From Pristionchus mayeri (lineage: Eukaryota; Nematoda; Chromadorea; Rhabditida; Neodiplogasteridae): DNA of 64,000 bases. Both the position numbers and the translations under genes were made by a program. Positions 11,383 to 23,100 of the stretch are shown in pieces. The notes under the pieces are model-generated. The model did not search any database. It was not told the origin of the DNA and worked only from the letters and a program-made list of their open reading frames with translations. Every line of letters begins with the position of its first letter. Position 1 is the first letter of the stretch. The stretch covers positions 37,492,661 through 37,556,660 of the forward strand of contig BTRK01000002.1 of NCBI GenBank assembly GCA_036245805.1, read 5' to 3'.

Positions 11383-13920
11383 TATATTAATACAAATAAT
11401 TAAATTATTCATTATTTTCTTACGTTAATATTTTGGTAAGAGACATTTATCATTTATCCAGGCCGGGTAGAGATTTCGCATTCGTTTGTTGAATATTTTC
11501 ATTATAGACGCATATCTACAATAAAATTGATAACTGGTTACTTATTTTATGATCTTACTTGATCTTATTTGCTTTCATTATCGCCTTTTTATTTGATATT
11601 GATTCTTTTACCGAATTATTTTCATTTAGATGGCACACAAACAAATCGTGGACCGCCATAACTTTGAAATTCGCACGACACAGCTCCCGTCTCTGAAATA
11701 GAAATATCTTTTTTCATAAATTCATTTTTAAAAAGTTTTTCGTTTTTTTGCACTACATGTCATTCAATCTGTACTCAAAAAATAAATATATGCGATACTA
11801 TGGGAGAGATAGGTGGGACAATTGTAAACTAAATGTTTCCTTACCAGCGGATGGTTGCTATAACTTCGAAATGGGAAATATTCGTGATGATATGGTATAT
11901 TTCTTGCTCCGATGAATTGAAATTCCGATAAAGGTTTGTACCATAGACTGCAAATTCTATTTTAATTAATAACAATATTTATAATACACAATATTTTTGA
12001 AACAAAGTCGGAGTATTCACCTAACAAATAAATCGTAGAAAATTTTGCTATCATCTGGTGACATGATCCATTCCCATAGCATCGGTACGTTGTGGAATTC
12101 GTGCTGCAATTGTAGTTATTCATTGTGCTAACACAAACAGCTAATCATGTAAAAACTACCGTCTGGCTATTAAAAATATTTCAATTACACTATTCAAATG
12201 ACATATGAGAAATGATGGAAACATCTCGTCTTCGAGACTGGCAACTTTGCTAGGCCAGTCTCAATTAGGTTCTGTCTAGAGTACCCACTTTTCCTCAGTG
12301 ATATTTTACCATCATTAATCCCTGTGTTTTTATAAGGTGTTGCATCGACCCTTATCTCACCGCTGATGGTGAATGAAACTCTCGGGCTCGTCCTTTTTTC
12401 ATTATCCTTTTCAAATCCGTCTTGGTGATCGAGTAGTTCCTGATATAGTTTGCTCATGCAAGTTTAGTCTGGAAAATAATATTCTCAAACTATTATCCAC
12501 AATTGATTGGCTAGATCGTGGTCAAGTTCAAAGAACCGATAGTTGTAGACAATCTTATCATTGTAAGGCACTTGATTCAAGGCATCCAACATTCGAGAAT
12601 AAAAATTAGTCGAGAAGATGAAGTCAGATTCCGAGAATGCCAGGTATTTCGAATTTGAAAACTGAAAGATACATTTTTAAAAAGTCAAAATTAAAAATAC
12701 ACCTGAATAATGCATAACCCTTTGTATAAACCCTATTGAACTCCGTTGCGTGTTTATAATGTTTGTATAGCAGTGTGCTTGATTCTTTGATGTGGTTGCC
12801 AATACGAGGGTAGGTTACGAGCTCGTTATCCTCTCCTCATATTGCCAACTATACTCTTAGATAATCGTGCTCTTCTTTATTAAAAAAACTCACCATTCTC
12901 GCAATATTCATCATTGCATTGATCGGATATGAGGAGTGATACATATTTTGTTCTTTTTTCATTGGCAACGAAGCAGGGGAACGTTCACAGGGTGTCCTTC
13001 AAGGAGTATATCAGGTTAAAAAAAGAAAAACCATCAGTGGATTGACCAAATCCAAAGAACTGGGGAGGTTGAAATGTCAACGCATGAAAAAAGAAAGAAA
13101 CTTTTGCATCAGCCTAATAATTATATATTAGAACGACATATATTCGAATGTCGTATTAGAACGACAGCATCGGACGGTCAATACAATCACATGGTTCGTA
13201 ATGATAAGGGATACTTTGAGTATCAAAATCTGGCCTTCTCTATGAAAAAGTACTAAGGAACCGGGAAATTTTTCTATAATTGAAATCAGAATTTTAGAAC
13301 CCAATTTCGAAACCGATATGATGATTAAAACTAACCATGGCGTTGCGTATCGCGATGTGTATCGAGAGATTTGAAAAATTTGCGGTAGCAGTTGAAGAAA
13401 TATTGAATGAAGCAATCTTTGAAAGTTTATATGGGGTGAATAAACTAAAAATTAACTTACCGAATTCTTTACAAAAACTAGCTCCTCCTGACTCTCCACA
13501 TAAATGGCGTAGGATATCGGCCCTGGCCAGTTATCAACCTGGACATTTATATATTTAATATATGATTTATAAGTGATAAGTAATTTTTTATCAAGTGCAA
13601 GCAGGATACCCGAGAAAATGTTTAAAAAAATATACCGTTAAATTTATAGAACAAGAAATCATTGGAGATTTACTGATTCCCTACATGACCATTGGAATAA
13701 TGGTCATTGGAATAATGTGATGACACTATATCTTGCAAATTTGCATATATTTTCTTATAAGAATAAGAAATATAGAAGTCCATTTGGTCACTTGGTAAAT
13801 ACTGAAATTGCTACCATCTTCATTAAGTAGCTTTCGTTGAAAGCGGATGCGCTGACGTGAGTAACCAGCGACAAATCGTTCTCGAACTTCTAAAATTGTT
13901 TTTATGAGAAATATTTGAAG
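11383..13920. other. Low-coding region; solo mariner end near 13096-13116
   Basis: No complete gene recognised. Minus-strand frames at 12194-12457 and about 12485-12640 (contains QVPYNDKIVYNYRFFELDHD) look exon-like in composition but no consistent splice pair was found. At 13096-13116 a degenerate copy of the GAAACTTTTGCACCAACCT terminus (see 41298-42170) remains without a partner. Confidence 0.3.
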
Positions 13921-14406
13921 TTATTCCGAAATGACAATAAACTCCCCATGCAAAATGGAATTATTAGTGGTGCACTTCAAATCCCTCACCAGTGGATTGT
14001 CAGCGGGCAGGCTTCGGATGTGCATATCTCCGTTTGCATCTTGCAAAGGATCTGATCGAAACTTGATCTCCAACAAAATAGTACGGTTGAATACAGAAGG
14101 AATTGTATCGCATCCAAATCCTCGCCTATGATATAACATGCCGGTAATCTCTTCATTTCCAGCACTCTCTCGACCGTCTGAGATACTTTATCATATGCAA
14201 CTACGGTTACTCAATTTTAGAAATCTATAAAATAGACGAGGACCAGCATTAGAGAGCACTCTTGCGAATAGAATCTCTGATTGAACGATTATTTCTATAA
14301 CAGAACGAAAATGCTACTCACGACTCCCAATTCCCCGTCCCCAATGGATTGGCGCCTTGTTCGCGTGGATACGGTGTCAAGATCGGAGAATAAGTCCGGG
14401 AGGAAA
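13921..14406 (-). CDS. Last two exons of an unrecognised spliced gene
   Basis: Exon A (14322-14406) follows a CATTTCAG acceptor, reads SSRTYSPILTPYPREQGANP onward and ends at TC|GTGAG. Exon B (13921-14125) follows CATAG and continues in the same phase (RGFGCDTIPSVFNRTILLEI..., ...SILHGEFIVISE, stop TAA). The matching splice phase and intact frame support a real gene end. No domain is recognised and the 5' exons were not found. Confidence 0.4.
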
Positions 14407-15714
14407 CTGAAATGAGAATACATAGTCAATTTTCAAAACATTTATATCTATAAACGTTATTATTGAGAAAATTTACCTTACTGATTTTTACAAATATTAA
14501 GGCATAAATAAACTAGAATAGAGAAACTTGCATGCAGTAGAAATAGAGCAGCAATGCACAACATATGACGCTCGGTTTTGTGAAGCTTCGAGCACACAAG
14601 CACTTCATTTATTGAACGAATGCCATGATCAAAAGATCGAAGAGAAATTAAATATTGACCCACCCAATGCGAGATAAGAATCATTGAGAGAAGGAACGAT
14701 GAGAGATCTAAGATCTCCGAAAAAGTGCATCCGATAGAGGATCATTTCCGTGTTGACTTTCGAAGAATACTACCCGGAACTAACAAAAGATCAACACTCA
14801 ACCTACAATTTTTGTAAAAGATTACTGACGATACATCGGATTGATAATTGAGTAATTCCCCCTTTTGCAATACTTTCGCATTATACCCATTTACAGCGCA
14901 TGTAAACTTACTTCCCGCAATGACACTATTTCTCGACCCCTTATCATGTCGAATATGCATTTTCTCGCAATTTATGCTTCATCTTAGGTTCAAATTTTCA
15001 GCAAGGATGTAGAATGTGATTGTGTAATCCGACTGTTCTTAATGAAAAGTATGAAAAGGGGGAGGACTCAGGATGATTTAGTTTTGATTTATTATTGATA
15101 TCATGCTAGTACGAAAAGGCCGATGCTTATTCTCAAGCTAAGGACCAGTCCGATGGCATCATGAGATCAAAAAAGAGGAGGAAGAGGAAGTGAAATTAAG
15201 TGAAAAGGAGCGAAAACTCAGACACGCCAGTGCACGGGCGGCGATCGAAGAGAGCGATAGCCGTCTCGCCTTCCCCTCGCCCGGTTCGACAGCTCTCTCT
15301 TTTTCTCTTCTCTCTATCTCATCCTCTAACTTTCTCCCTGTATAACCTGAATTTGAGCACGTCCCGAGAAATCGCCTAGAATATAGTTGCTGGCCTAGAA
15401 GCGGCTCACCGCAGGATGAAAAGTCATTGATATACAGTGCGACTTTATCTTTTGTTACCCTAGGAAAAGTTGTGCAGAATGTGGATAATCTAGACACTGG
15501 TGCCGCGGAAGTACAAACAAATCTGAAATATGGCAACCCCTTGAAGCGAGTTATTCTTTTCTCTTCACTTTATAAGGATTTTCGAATTATTACTAATTTA
15601 GTAATATAAAATTATTTGCATAAATTCATTTTGATTTAGTCCCATTCTCATAAATTCATTCTCATAAGTTCATTTTCATTGTATTCATTCCCATAAACTC
15701 ATTTTCATTTATTC
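14407..15714. other. No firm gene; simple CATTCTCATAA-type repeat at 15640-15720
   Basis: A GA/CT-rich segment near 15170-15350 and a degenerate short tandem repeat near its end are visible. Open frames here (15159-15536, 14742-14960 minus) are low-complexity or lack splice support. Confidence 0.3.
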
Positions 15715-17575
15715 TCATTCTAGAACCTTTAGTTCTGATCTATCGAATTCCGTATGCATTATCAGTATATCAACGTAATTCTCAAAGGCATCTTTATTTG
15801 TTGTCTCAATCTCATACATGCCCACTCTTCCATTGATGGGTCTATCATTGGTGGATAATACCAAAGCGACGTTTTTATCGATGTGATGAAGGACCTGAAA
15901 AAATTGTGTCGATATTCTCGCGAAAACTTCTAGAATATCTACATGGTCTCATATTGTTACTCCAATACACACTTGATTAAACGATTTACTCCAAAAAAAA
16001 GTTGCAAAATCATTCCACTCTAACGAGGTTGAAACTTACTTCCACAATCTTTCGGATTGTTTCGTGACCTATCCGTCCACACCAGCGAACGTTCAATTGC
16101 TCGCACTTCTTGTTTAGTATTGAGCACACGAGTGAGTATATGAGATCAGCAGAAGCACAGTCACCCACTTTCGAAATGAGCATTTAGTCGGTGCAATCAA
16201 CAATTTTCGCAAGAGCATCTATTGTGACTTAAAGAATGTGATTCGATTTAGTTGCAACTAGGAATGGGGGGTGACAAAACAGAAACCGATAAAACATAAA
16301 CAATTCACAACTCATTCGGAATTCAACGTAGGGAGTTGGAAGTTGTTGCATTGTTACCATAATACGCTCCATTACACCATCCTGTTTAGAACATCTTACT
16401 ATGTGAACTTGAGTTTCACTCGCCACCAACGTATGACTCTCTTCATACTGCACTCTTGGCAACCCTTCTTGTCGGCAAGCGAGTACGCAGAACCTAGATG
16501 CCGTTTCATACGAAGAACGTGCAATGTTTGGCACAGCGCAGCTCCAGAACCTCCTCCCCCTCTCTTTGCGAGGGGGCAAGCTAGTCTAACCCTGCTTTTG
16601 TCAAAAAAACTCACCTATGTTGAGATGCACGCTACTAATCAAAATGTATTCGGTAGGGATGTTCCGAACAAAGGATAGCCACGCAATACTGCAAAGTAAT
16701 TAATTGTCCTTTTTTAAAATTAAAATGGATAAGATGAGACTGGAAAAATGTTTGAAAATTAATAAGAGAGATCCAAAACTCACATAACTTCGTTTGTTGC
16801 TCCGTGAAATTCGCCTTCGTCGTCTACAACTTCCAGGCTTTTTCCCCCAAGGAAGTGCGACAATTGCTCAACAGTTTTCGGACGAATGTGAACTGATGAA
16901 TCTCTATATAACAATTCGCAAACGGTCGTGAGTCGAATCAGAGGTTTCAAGTATTCAAGCAAACTCTCCATTTCATCATCATTCCACAGTTGTATTTGAA
17001 TCTCCTGAAATGACTTTTTTAAAATGTGGATTCTGGGCAATAATAACCTTGAGAATCACTGTTATATTAATGGAATTTGGTCGGTTAAATACGTGAGTGC
17101 TCAGTGCGTAAGTGAGACAGAGATACCACATGAAGAACTCGCGACGATTTTCGAAGGAAAAAGTTATGACTAGACGGTCGACCTGGAAATACATGTATTT
17201 TTGAAAGATATAGCACGAAATTGTTATTAAGGTAAACATTTGCTTACATAGTTCAAGATTCTCAAGGAATCGATCTCTGTGTTTCGATAGCCCACAAGAT
17301 TGCTTATTGTTTTATTCGCGAGTTTGCATGTCTGAAAATTTATGGTTATTTTTAATTATTAAACGTGTTGAAAAACTGTAAATCCGAGTTTTCTCAATTA
17401 ATGTGTAGCAGCTTGAACAAATCCCTAACCCTAAGCAGGCAGCTCCGAGAGCAATGTAAACGCCGGACGTCAACAGTCAGATCGTATTGTAATAAATAAT
17501 GCAGACCTCTATCAACTGATTGATGTAACCCTCAGATAGATATGAACAGATCCGGTACAGGGAATTGTGAGAGAG
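15715..17575 (-). pseudogene. F-box-like family member, minus copy of divergent pair
   Basis: Exons by alignment to the plus-strand twin at 18085-19473: about 17507-17575 (SLYRICSYLSEGYINQLIE), 17248-17331, 17048-17182 (VDRLVITFSFENRREFFMWY), 16784-17004 (EMESLLEYLKPLIRLTTVCE), 16615-16688 (IIAWLSFVRNIPTEYIL), 16040-16218 and 15715-15894 (ending ELKVLE, stop). All junctions have GT-AG sites and matching phases. The start of exon 1 lacks an ATG, and exon 6 carries TAA where the twin has GAA (NEM). The N-terminus resembles a weak F-box helix pattern; such proteins usually recruit substrates to SCF ubiquitin ligases. The F-box assignment is inference. Probably decayed. Confidence 0.6.
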
Positions 17576-18084
17576 GCTTAAAAGGTCCAGTTGCATCTTC
17601 TGAATAATGTAGGACAATTACGAAAGTATGATGGTTTCGGTGCTTTCACATGATATGAAACAATGCAATGGCGCAAAATCTGCTGTATCCCTGGGATATC
17701 AATCTTCTCTTTAGATTGCTTAACGAATCGAAGGCGTTTAAACGAGAGAGAAAACGCGTAAATGCGTCCTTGGCATAACGCCAACTCTAGCAAATCAAGA
17801 GGCGTCATGGGTATTGATTCAGATGTGAAAACAATGCGATCTAAAAGCGTCCACAAATCCACCATTACTTGGCGACAAAGACGCGCCTCTCGTCCAGCAT
17901 TAATATAAAGGTCATACTAATCTGATATATGTGCATTTGTTATTGTGGAAGTATAAAATGTAGGTAACAGCTCAGATTGCTTTTTCACGTACATAATGTT
18001 TGATTACATCAGTTAAAGTTTGCTTAAATTGCGAAATTTTTTGTATTCGTTTCAATTCACAATCACAACAACTATTTTAAGGAA
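17576..18084. other. Shared intergenic/promoter zone of divergent pair
   Basis: About 0.5 kb between the divergently transcribed paralogs. It contains a 95-residue open frame on the minus strand (17578-17865, MVDLWTLLDRIVFTSESIPM...) without stops or recognisable domain; this could be a separate exon. No promoter motif is assigned. Confidence 0.3.
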
Positions 18085-19473
18085 ATGCGATTGGAATTTC
18101 ATAATCTTCCTCAAATTTCGATGTATCGGATATGTTCATTGCTATGCGAGAAGTCCATTATTCAGATGATAAAGGTTGGAGTTATCGATAAAATTGGACC
18201 TGAATAATCAGCGCATCATTTTAATGCTTTCGCTTTCTCATCGTCTACAATTTATGAGTTTATAAATTTCAGACTTCCGAACTTGCTTATGGAATCATCA
18301 GCAATATTGTAGGATCAAAACAAATGAAGATTGACTGCATGGATATCTTCAACTATGCAAGTAGCATTGCTATTTAGTTCGTTCAAATATATCAGCTTTT
18401 CTGACAAATAATATGTGTTTAAGGTCGATAGAATTGCCATAATGTTCACTTTCTGCGCTCGCCGAGATCGTTTCATGTGGTCTATCTGTTTCAATTATGC
18501 CCTTAGCAAACGTTTATTTAATCGTCCGGATACCATACACCTTCAACAAACTTACGAGGTAACTTTCTCTGCCGGTTAACATGTTATAAAATATGATTAA
18601 GGAAATTGAAATCAAGCTGTTAAACAATGAGGTGGAAAGCTTCCTCGAGCACTTGAAGCCTCTAATGAGTCATACAACGTTTCGTGAATTACTGTGCAAT
18701 CAATCAAAAATCCACATTTTCCCAAAAACAATAAAGTTATTGCCGAACTTTTTCGATGGGAAATGTCTGAGCACTATTGATGATGAAGCCGAGTATAATC
18801 ATGGCGCAACAAACGGTGCCATGTGAGTGATATATTACAATCTATTGATTTTACATGACTTACACGATTGAAAATATATGTTCAATAGCAAAAAGAGTCT
18901 TGCATCCAAACGATACACAAACTAAACGTATTTCACCTTAAAAACATTTCCAGTAACGCATGGGAGTCATTTGTGCGAAAAATTCGTGCAGAATGCCTTA
19001 AAATTAGTTGGGATTCATAAGACCGGGGTGAGTTGTTTCGAAAAAAATAGTTAAACGATAACCTAATTTGAGGCGCTATCTCAGCTTTGACAAAAATTGG
19101 TGATTTCACTAATGAAATGCACATTTCGAAAGTGGGGGCGGATGTTTCTGATGACCTCATATTCTCGCTTACGCGCTCAATGGTAAACACCAAGTGCGAG
19201 CAATTGCATGTTGGTGGGCTCGGTCGTATATGTCATAGTACAATGGAGAGGATTGTTGAAGTGAGTTGGCTGCATAATGATCATAATAATGTATAAATTT
19301 TCAGATCATTCACCACATCGAGAAAAAAAATCATTTTAGAATTTGAAATGAGCGGCAGGGGTATCCATAAAAGAGTTGGAAGTTGCAAGATTGAAACAAC
19401 GTATGAAGACAATGATTTTGGCGAATATTTCGCTGGAATGTTGATAATGCACGTAGATCTCGAAAACAAATGA
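18085..19473 (+). pseudogene. F-box-like family member, plus copy of divergent pair
   Basis: Seven exons: 18085-18174 (MRLEFHNLPQISMYRICSLL), 18273-18356, 18424-18558 (VDRIAIMFTFCARRDRFMWS), 18602-18822 (EVESFLEHLKPLMSHTTF), 18954-19027 (NAWESFVRKIRAECLKISW), 19085-19260 (ISKVGADVSDDLIFSLTRSM), 19305-19473. Lengths 84, 135, 221 and 74 equal those of the minus-strand twin. Lesions: intron 2 starts with GC (AACTAT|GCAAGT) where the twin has GT; TAA at 19018-19020 in exon 5; and in exon 7 an A8 run (19323-19330) throws off the frame needed for the conserved tail RVGSCKIETTYEDND... LIMHVDLENK. Weak F-box-like N-terminus; function inferred only. Confidence 0.6.
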
Positions 19474-20178
19474 CTAAGATATAACTAAGATAAAATTTAC
19501 CATGAGTATGTGCCATGTAATCATTGTGTACAACAAGCTGAGCAATTCTAATAAAGACGATCTCCTATGAACATTAAAATGGCAGCCGAGGTATACAACA
19601 TCTGTGCAGATACGGAAGTTGTCGTAGGCGGAATCGTTGGATCTGAAATGGAGTAAATTTGCAAAACGGTTCACAACTTCGCGCTATTCCGAACGAGTAT
19701 GATATATCGTTTCGTGCAGTAGAGTTGACTTTGCAAAAATAGTGAATTGAATTTTCACTGTATTCACTGAATTATCTATAGAGAGAAGTGGCTCACCGGA
19801 AGTCGTTGGCAGCGAACCAATTGTCTCTTCAGTCGGGCCGTTTGCAAAAACTGGAGTGTTGCACCACTGCAATATTCATTTCCTAAAATATGACGCTTCA
19901 TTCAGAGCCACGTGACCATTCGTGATTCAATTATTGAATCACATTTGGAATACACCTTTTTTACATTTGGAAGTAAATTTAACAACTCACCGTTTCCATG
20001 TCTGTCTCCGGTGCATACTTCCTAACGAGATCGTCCAGAACGGAGACTCGTTGTATGCAAGTGGTTTAACAAGTTTTTTCCTATTATTAATTTCAATGTG
20101 TATTTATGTTATAGCATTCATAAGATGTGTGAAGAACAATATCCCGACCCGCACTCACAGGTTCTTCTGCCATTTCAC
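19474..20178. other. No recognisable gene
   Basis: Between the F-box-like copy and the 3' end of the acid phosphatase gene. Short frames only; no splice-supported exon found. Confidence 0.3.
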
Positions 20179-23100
20179 TCACTCATTCATCGCTTCACAT
20201 CCCCTCACAAACCCCGTGATCGACTTGAAGTCATCGTTTGCATCCGCATGGTAGAGTACCTGATATCTATCCAATTTAAGCGTTGATTAGTATTTAATTT
20301 ATTCAAACAATGTATTTATCAATCATGCACCCTATAGAGGTAGAGCAACTGTAGCATACCTTAAAAAATCTCTCCCTCGTGTTCATATCTTCGTAAACCT
20401 CGACGAACGCAGCCGCGGAGTACTGCGGTTGCCCTTGAAGGATTAAATATTTTAGGGAAATTAAAGACCCTTATTTTGTTCATTTAAGTTACCATCGGGA
20501 ATTACGAATTTCCTGACGCCTAGGATAGCCAGGAAGGCGTCCATCGTGGCGTCGTGTTCCAAAATTAATTTCCAATTTTGAATTTTTGAAGTTAAATATC
20601 AGGTTGGTCATAAAGTTGTGCGCGATTTTGACTAAAGTGTGCGATTTTGACTTTGCGCGATTTTGACTAAAGCGTTCATTGTTATCCAATCAACTTAGAT
20701 CTTTTTGTGGTAGATAGGGGCTGTTATACTCTCTTTAGCGCACACTATCATATATCTGTCCGATCAAGGGAAAGAATACGGTGATTCACCAAACTTCATG
20801 TGGTTGATCAACGACCTGACTATTCAAAGGATTAGATTTTCATTTAGAACGGAGACAGGACCCAATCTAAACCACATTAGTAAAGTATGATGGGCATATA
20901 TCGTACTGCTGATGTTGAGACTCATATGCCACAAAGGGCCTATTAGAAATAAGCGCGTAAATCTTTTTTTGGGTTTTCACTACACTCGTCAAGATAAGTT
21001 TTGGAGTACTATATCTATGCCGACAGATCTTGAGATTTCAATTATTCATGAATGTGAAATACTTTACTAGTACAAGTCATTATTTCCTTTGGGAGTGAAT
21101 GGGGATCTACATTTCCGAACAGGGTTCTTCGGATTTTAGATGTCTAATTTAGAACATCGAAATACATACTTTATGCGTTTCTGGGCTAGCCATGTGGTTT
21201 GGAAGGCGGAACTTTTCTGTTTAAATTAATGAACAACCCTTGCCCTATCACTCATTATTTAGGAATATTGTGGAGTTCGCTACTTTTTCTATGGTGAGCC
21301 CTGCTTGAAGACACTCCATATCAAGTTTTTCGATGTTTTCATTGAAAAATAATTGAGGTACAAATGTCACTTTTTTAGATGAGAGAGATAACTGGGCTCT
21401 TAAATATTGATGTGATAGAAAACCGAGTAAGTAATGATGACAGCGCCCATAGGTAGAGGTCATCCTCGTCAATCCTTGAAACAGGTGATTTGTTCGAAAG
21501 AACTTTGGTTTTTCTAATTGTCCGTGATTCATTGACCTGTACGAAGCCTATAACGAATTCAGCAGCTCGCTCTTTTTGAAACTAGGTAGTGCACGCCGAG
21601 TGCTATTTAATACACTTTGTGAGCCTCCATCTAAAAAATTCTCTGCGAAGAACAGCAACTTTAAATAAAATATTATTTATTCTGAAATATTCAAAGTTAC
21701 GCAGACCTTGATTTCTCGAATAGTAGAGGTGATCACACTAGTTCAACGATAAAATGCTAAAGGTCGAACATGCCCCTATATATCGACATCAGGACTACAA
21801 GTGGCCATTTGAGCAAAATAAACTATACGAACTCAAAGTTGGGATCCAAAATCGCGCAAAACTTTATGACCAACCTAATATTACAATCACATGTCTTACT
21901 ATACAGAGAGATCGAACGTAACGTATGAGAGAACATGATTTCTTGCTAAGTTTATGAAGAACCTCACCCCCGACAGTGCATAGTATCTGAGTTGCTTGTA
22001 GAATTTCCCGCAAGTCTCATTATCTCTGCACGCAAGCACACTGTGAACGTTGTTGGCGACCTGGATTGCCTTTTTTATTAATTCTCAACACGAGAACATA
22101 GCGTAATTGTTGTGGACCGACTAGTTCAAGTCTTGTGGTGGTAATGAAACATAATTTCCATGAGAGCTCTCACTAATTTCAGAAGTTCTCCGCCACGAGT
22201 CTTGGGAAGCTCAATGGAGACGTCAACGCCATTGACACCATTTGGATTTCCTAAACCAAAGGGAATTTATTCATTTCTAGTGCTCTCGCCCTGCAAATGG
22301 AGAGAACACGCTCTCACCATAAAGTGCGACTTTTGTTGAGTAATGCACAAACATTTCTGAGAATTCTGCTTCAAGTAGCGCACTAATTGCAATCAACTAA
22401 ATGATTAGTTTGTTAAATTACGAACCGAGTCCGTCATTGAAATCGTCGTCCTTGCTCTGGATCAACTCTGCCCAGTAGGCGACATCGCCTTTGAAGTACC
22501 ACGGATAGCTGTAAGTTCGAAAATCGTTATTATTTCTTACACCCCTTATAATTGAGAGAGTACAATTAATTAATTTTAGTTTTCAATATTCAATATTCAA
22601 TATATTTCACTCACCATTCACGAGAAGAATGGAACTTTACATTGACAGATCGAAAAAAATAAAAACTCACAATGTCTCGATATTTGCCCCAGTCTGGTTG
22701 AGATCCTCGATGTGCATGGACTGAATTTATACTCATTACTTGTGATTTTTTTTTCCTTAACTAACCTCACAATATATCGGGTCTTTAAGATCGTAAATGT
22801 TGTCGATGTTCACATCAGTGCCCGTTTCATCAGAAAGATATTTCAGAACCTCAGAGACCTGAAATTCTTACCTTTTGTACGAGATACGTTATGACAAAAA
22901 GAAATATAGAGGTAATGTACAGTTCATATCACGCGTGTCACATAAAAATCCAATACACTCGTTCACAGTGAAAACGTCGAACATTAATAGATACCTGTTT
23001 TCGATAGCCCATAGGGTTCCCTACAAGATTCCATCAAGCTTTGTACCAAATATTCGATTTCAAAGACTTGGTAGGTCACGAAAGTTTGAAGAGACCAAAA

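Noticed and set aside
13337..13558. Plus-strand frame MALRIAMCIERFEKFAVAVE...
   Set aside because: No splice partner, no domain and no paralog in the window; likely chance in AT-rich sequence.
20601..21876. Complete mariner transposase in the AGGTTGGTCATAAAG element
   Set aside because: No DDE blocks could be read in any frame; only a vague 94-residue relic, so called non-autonomous.
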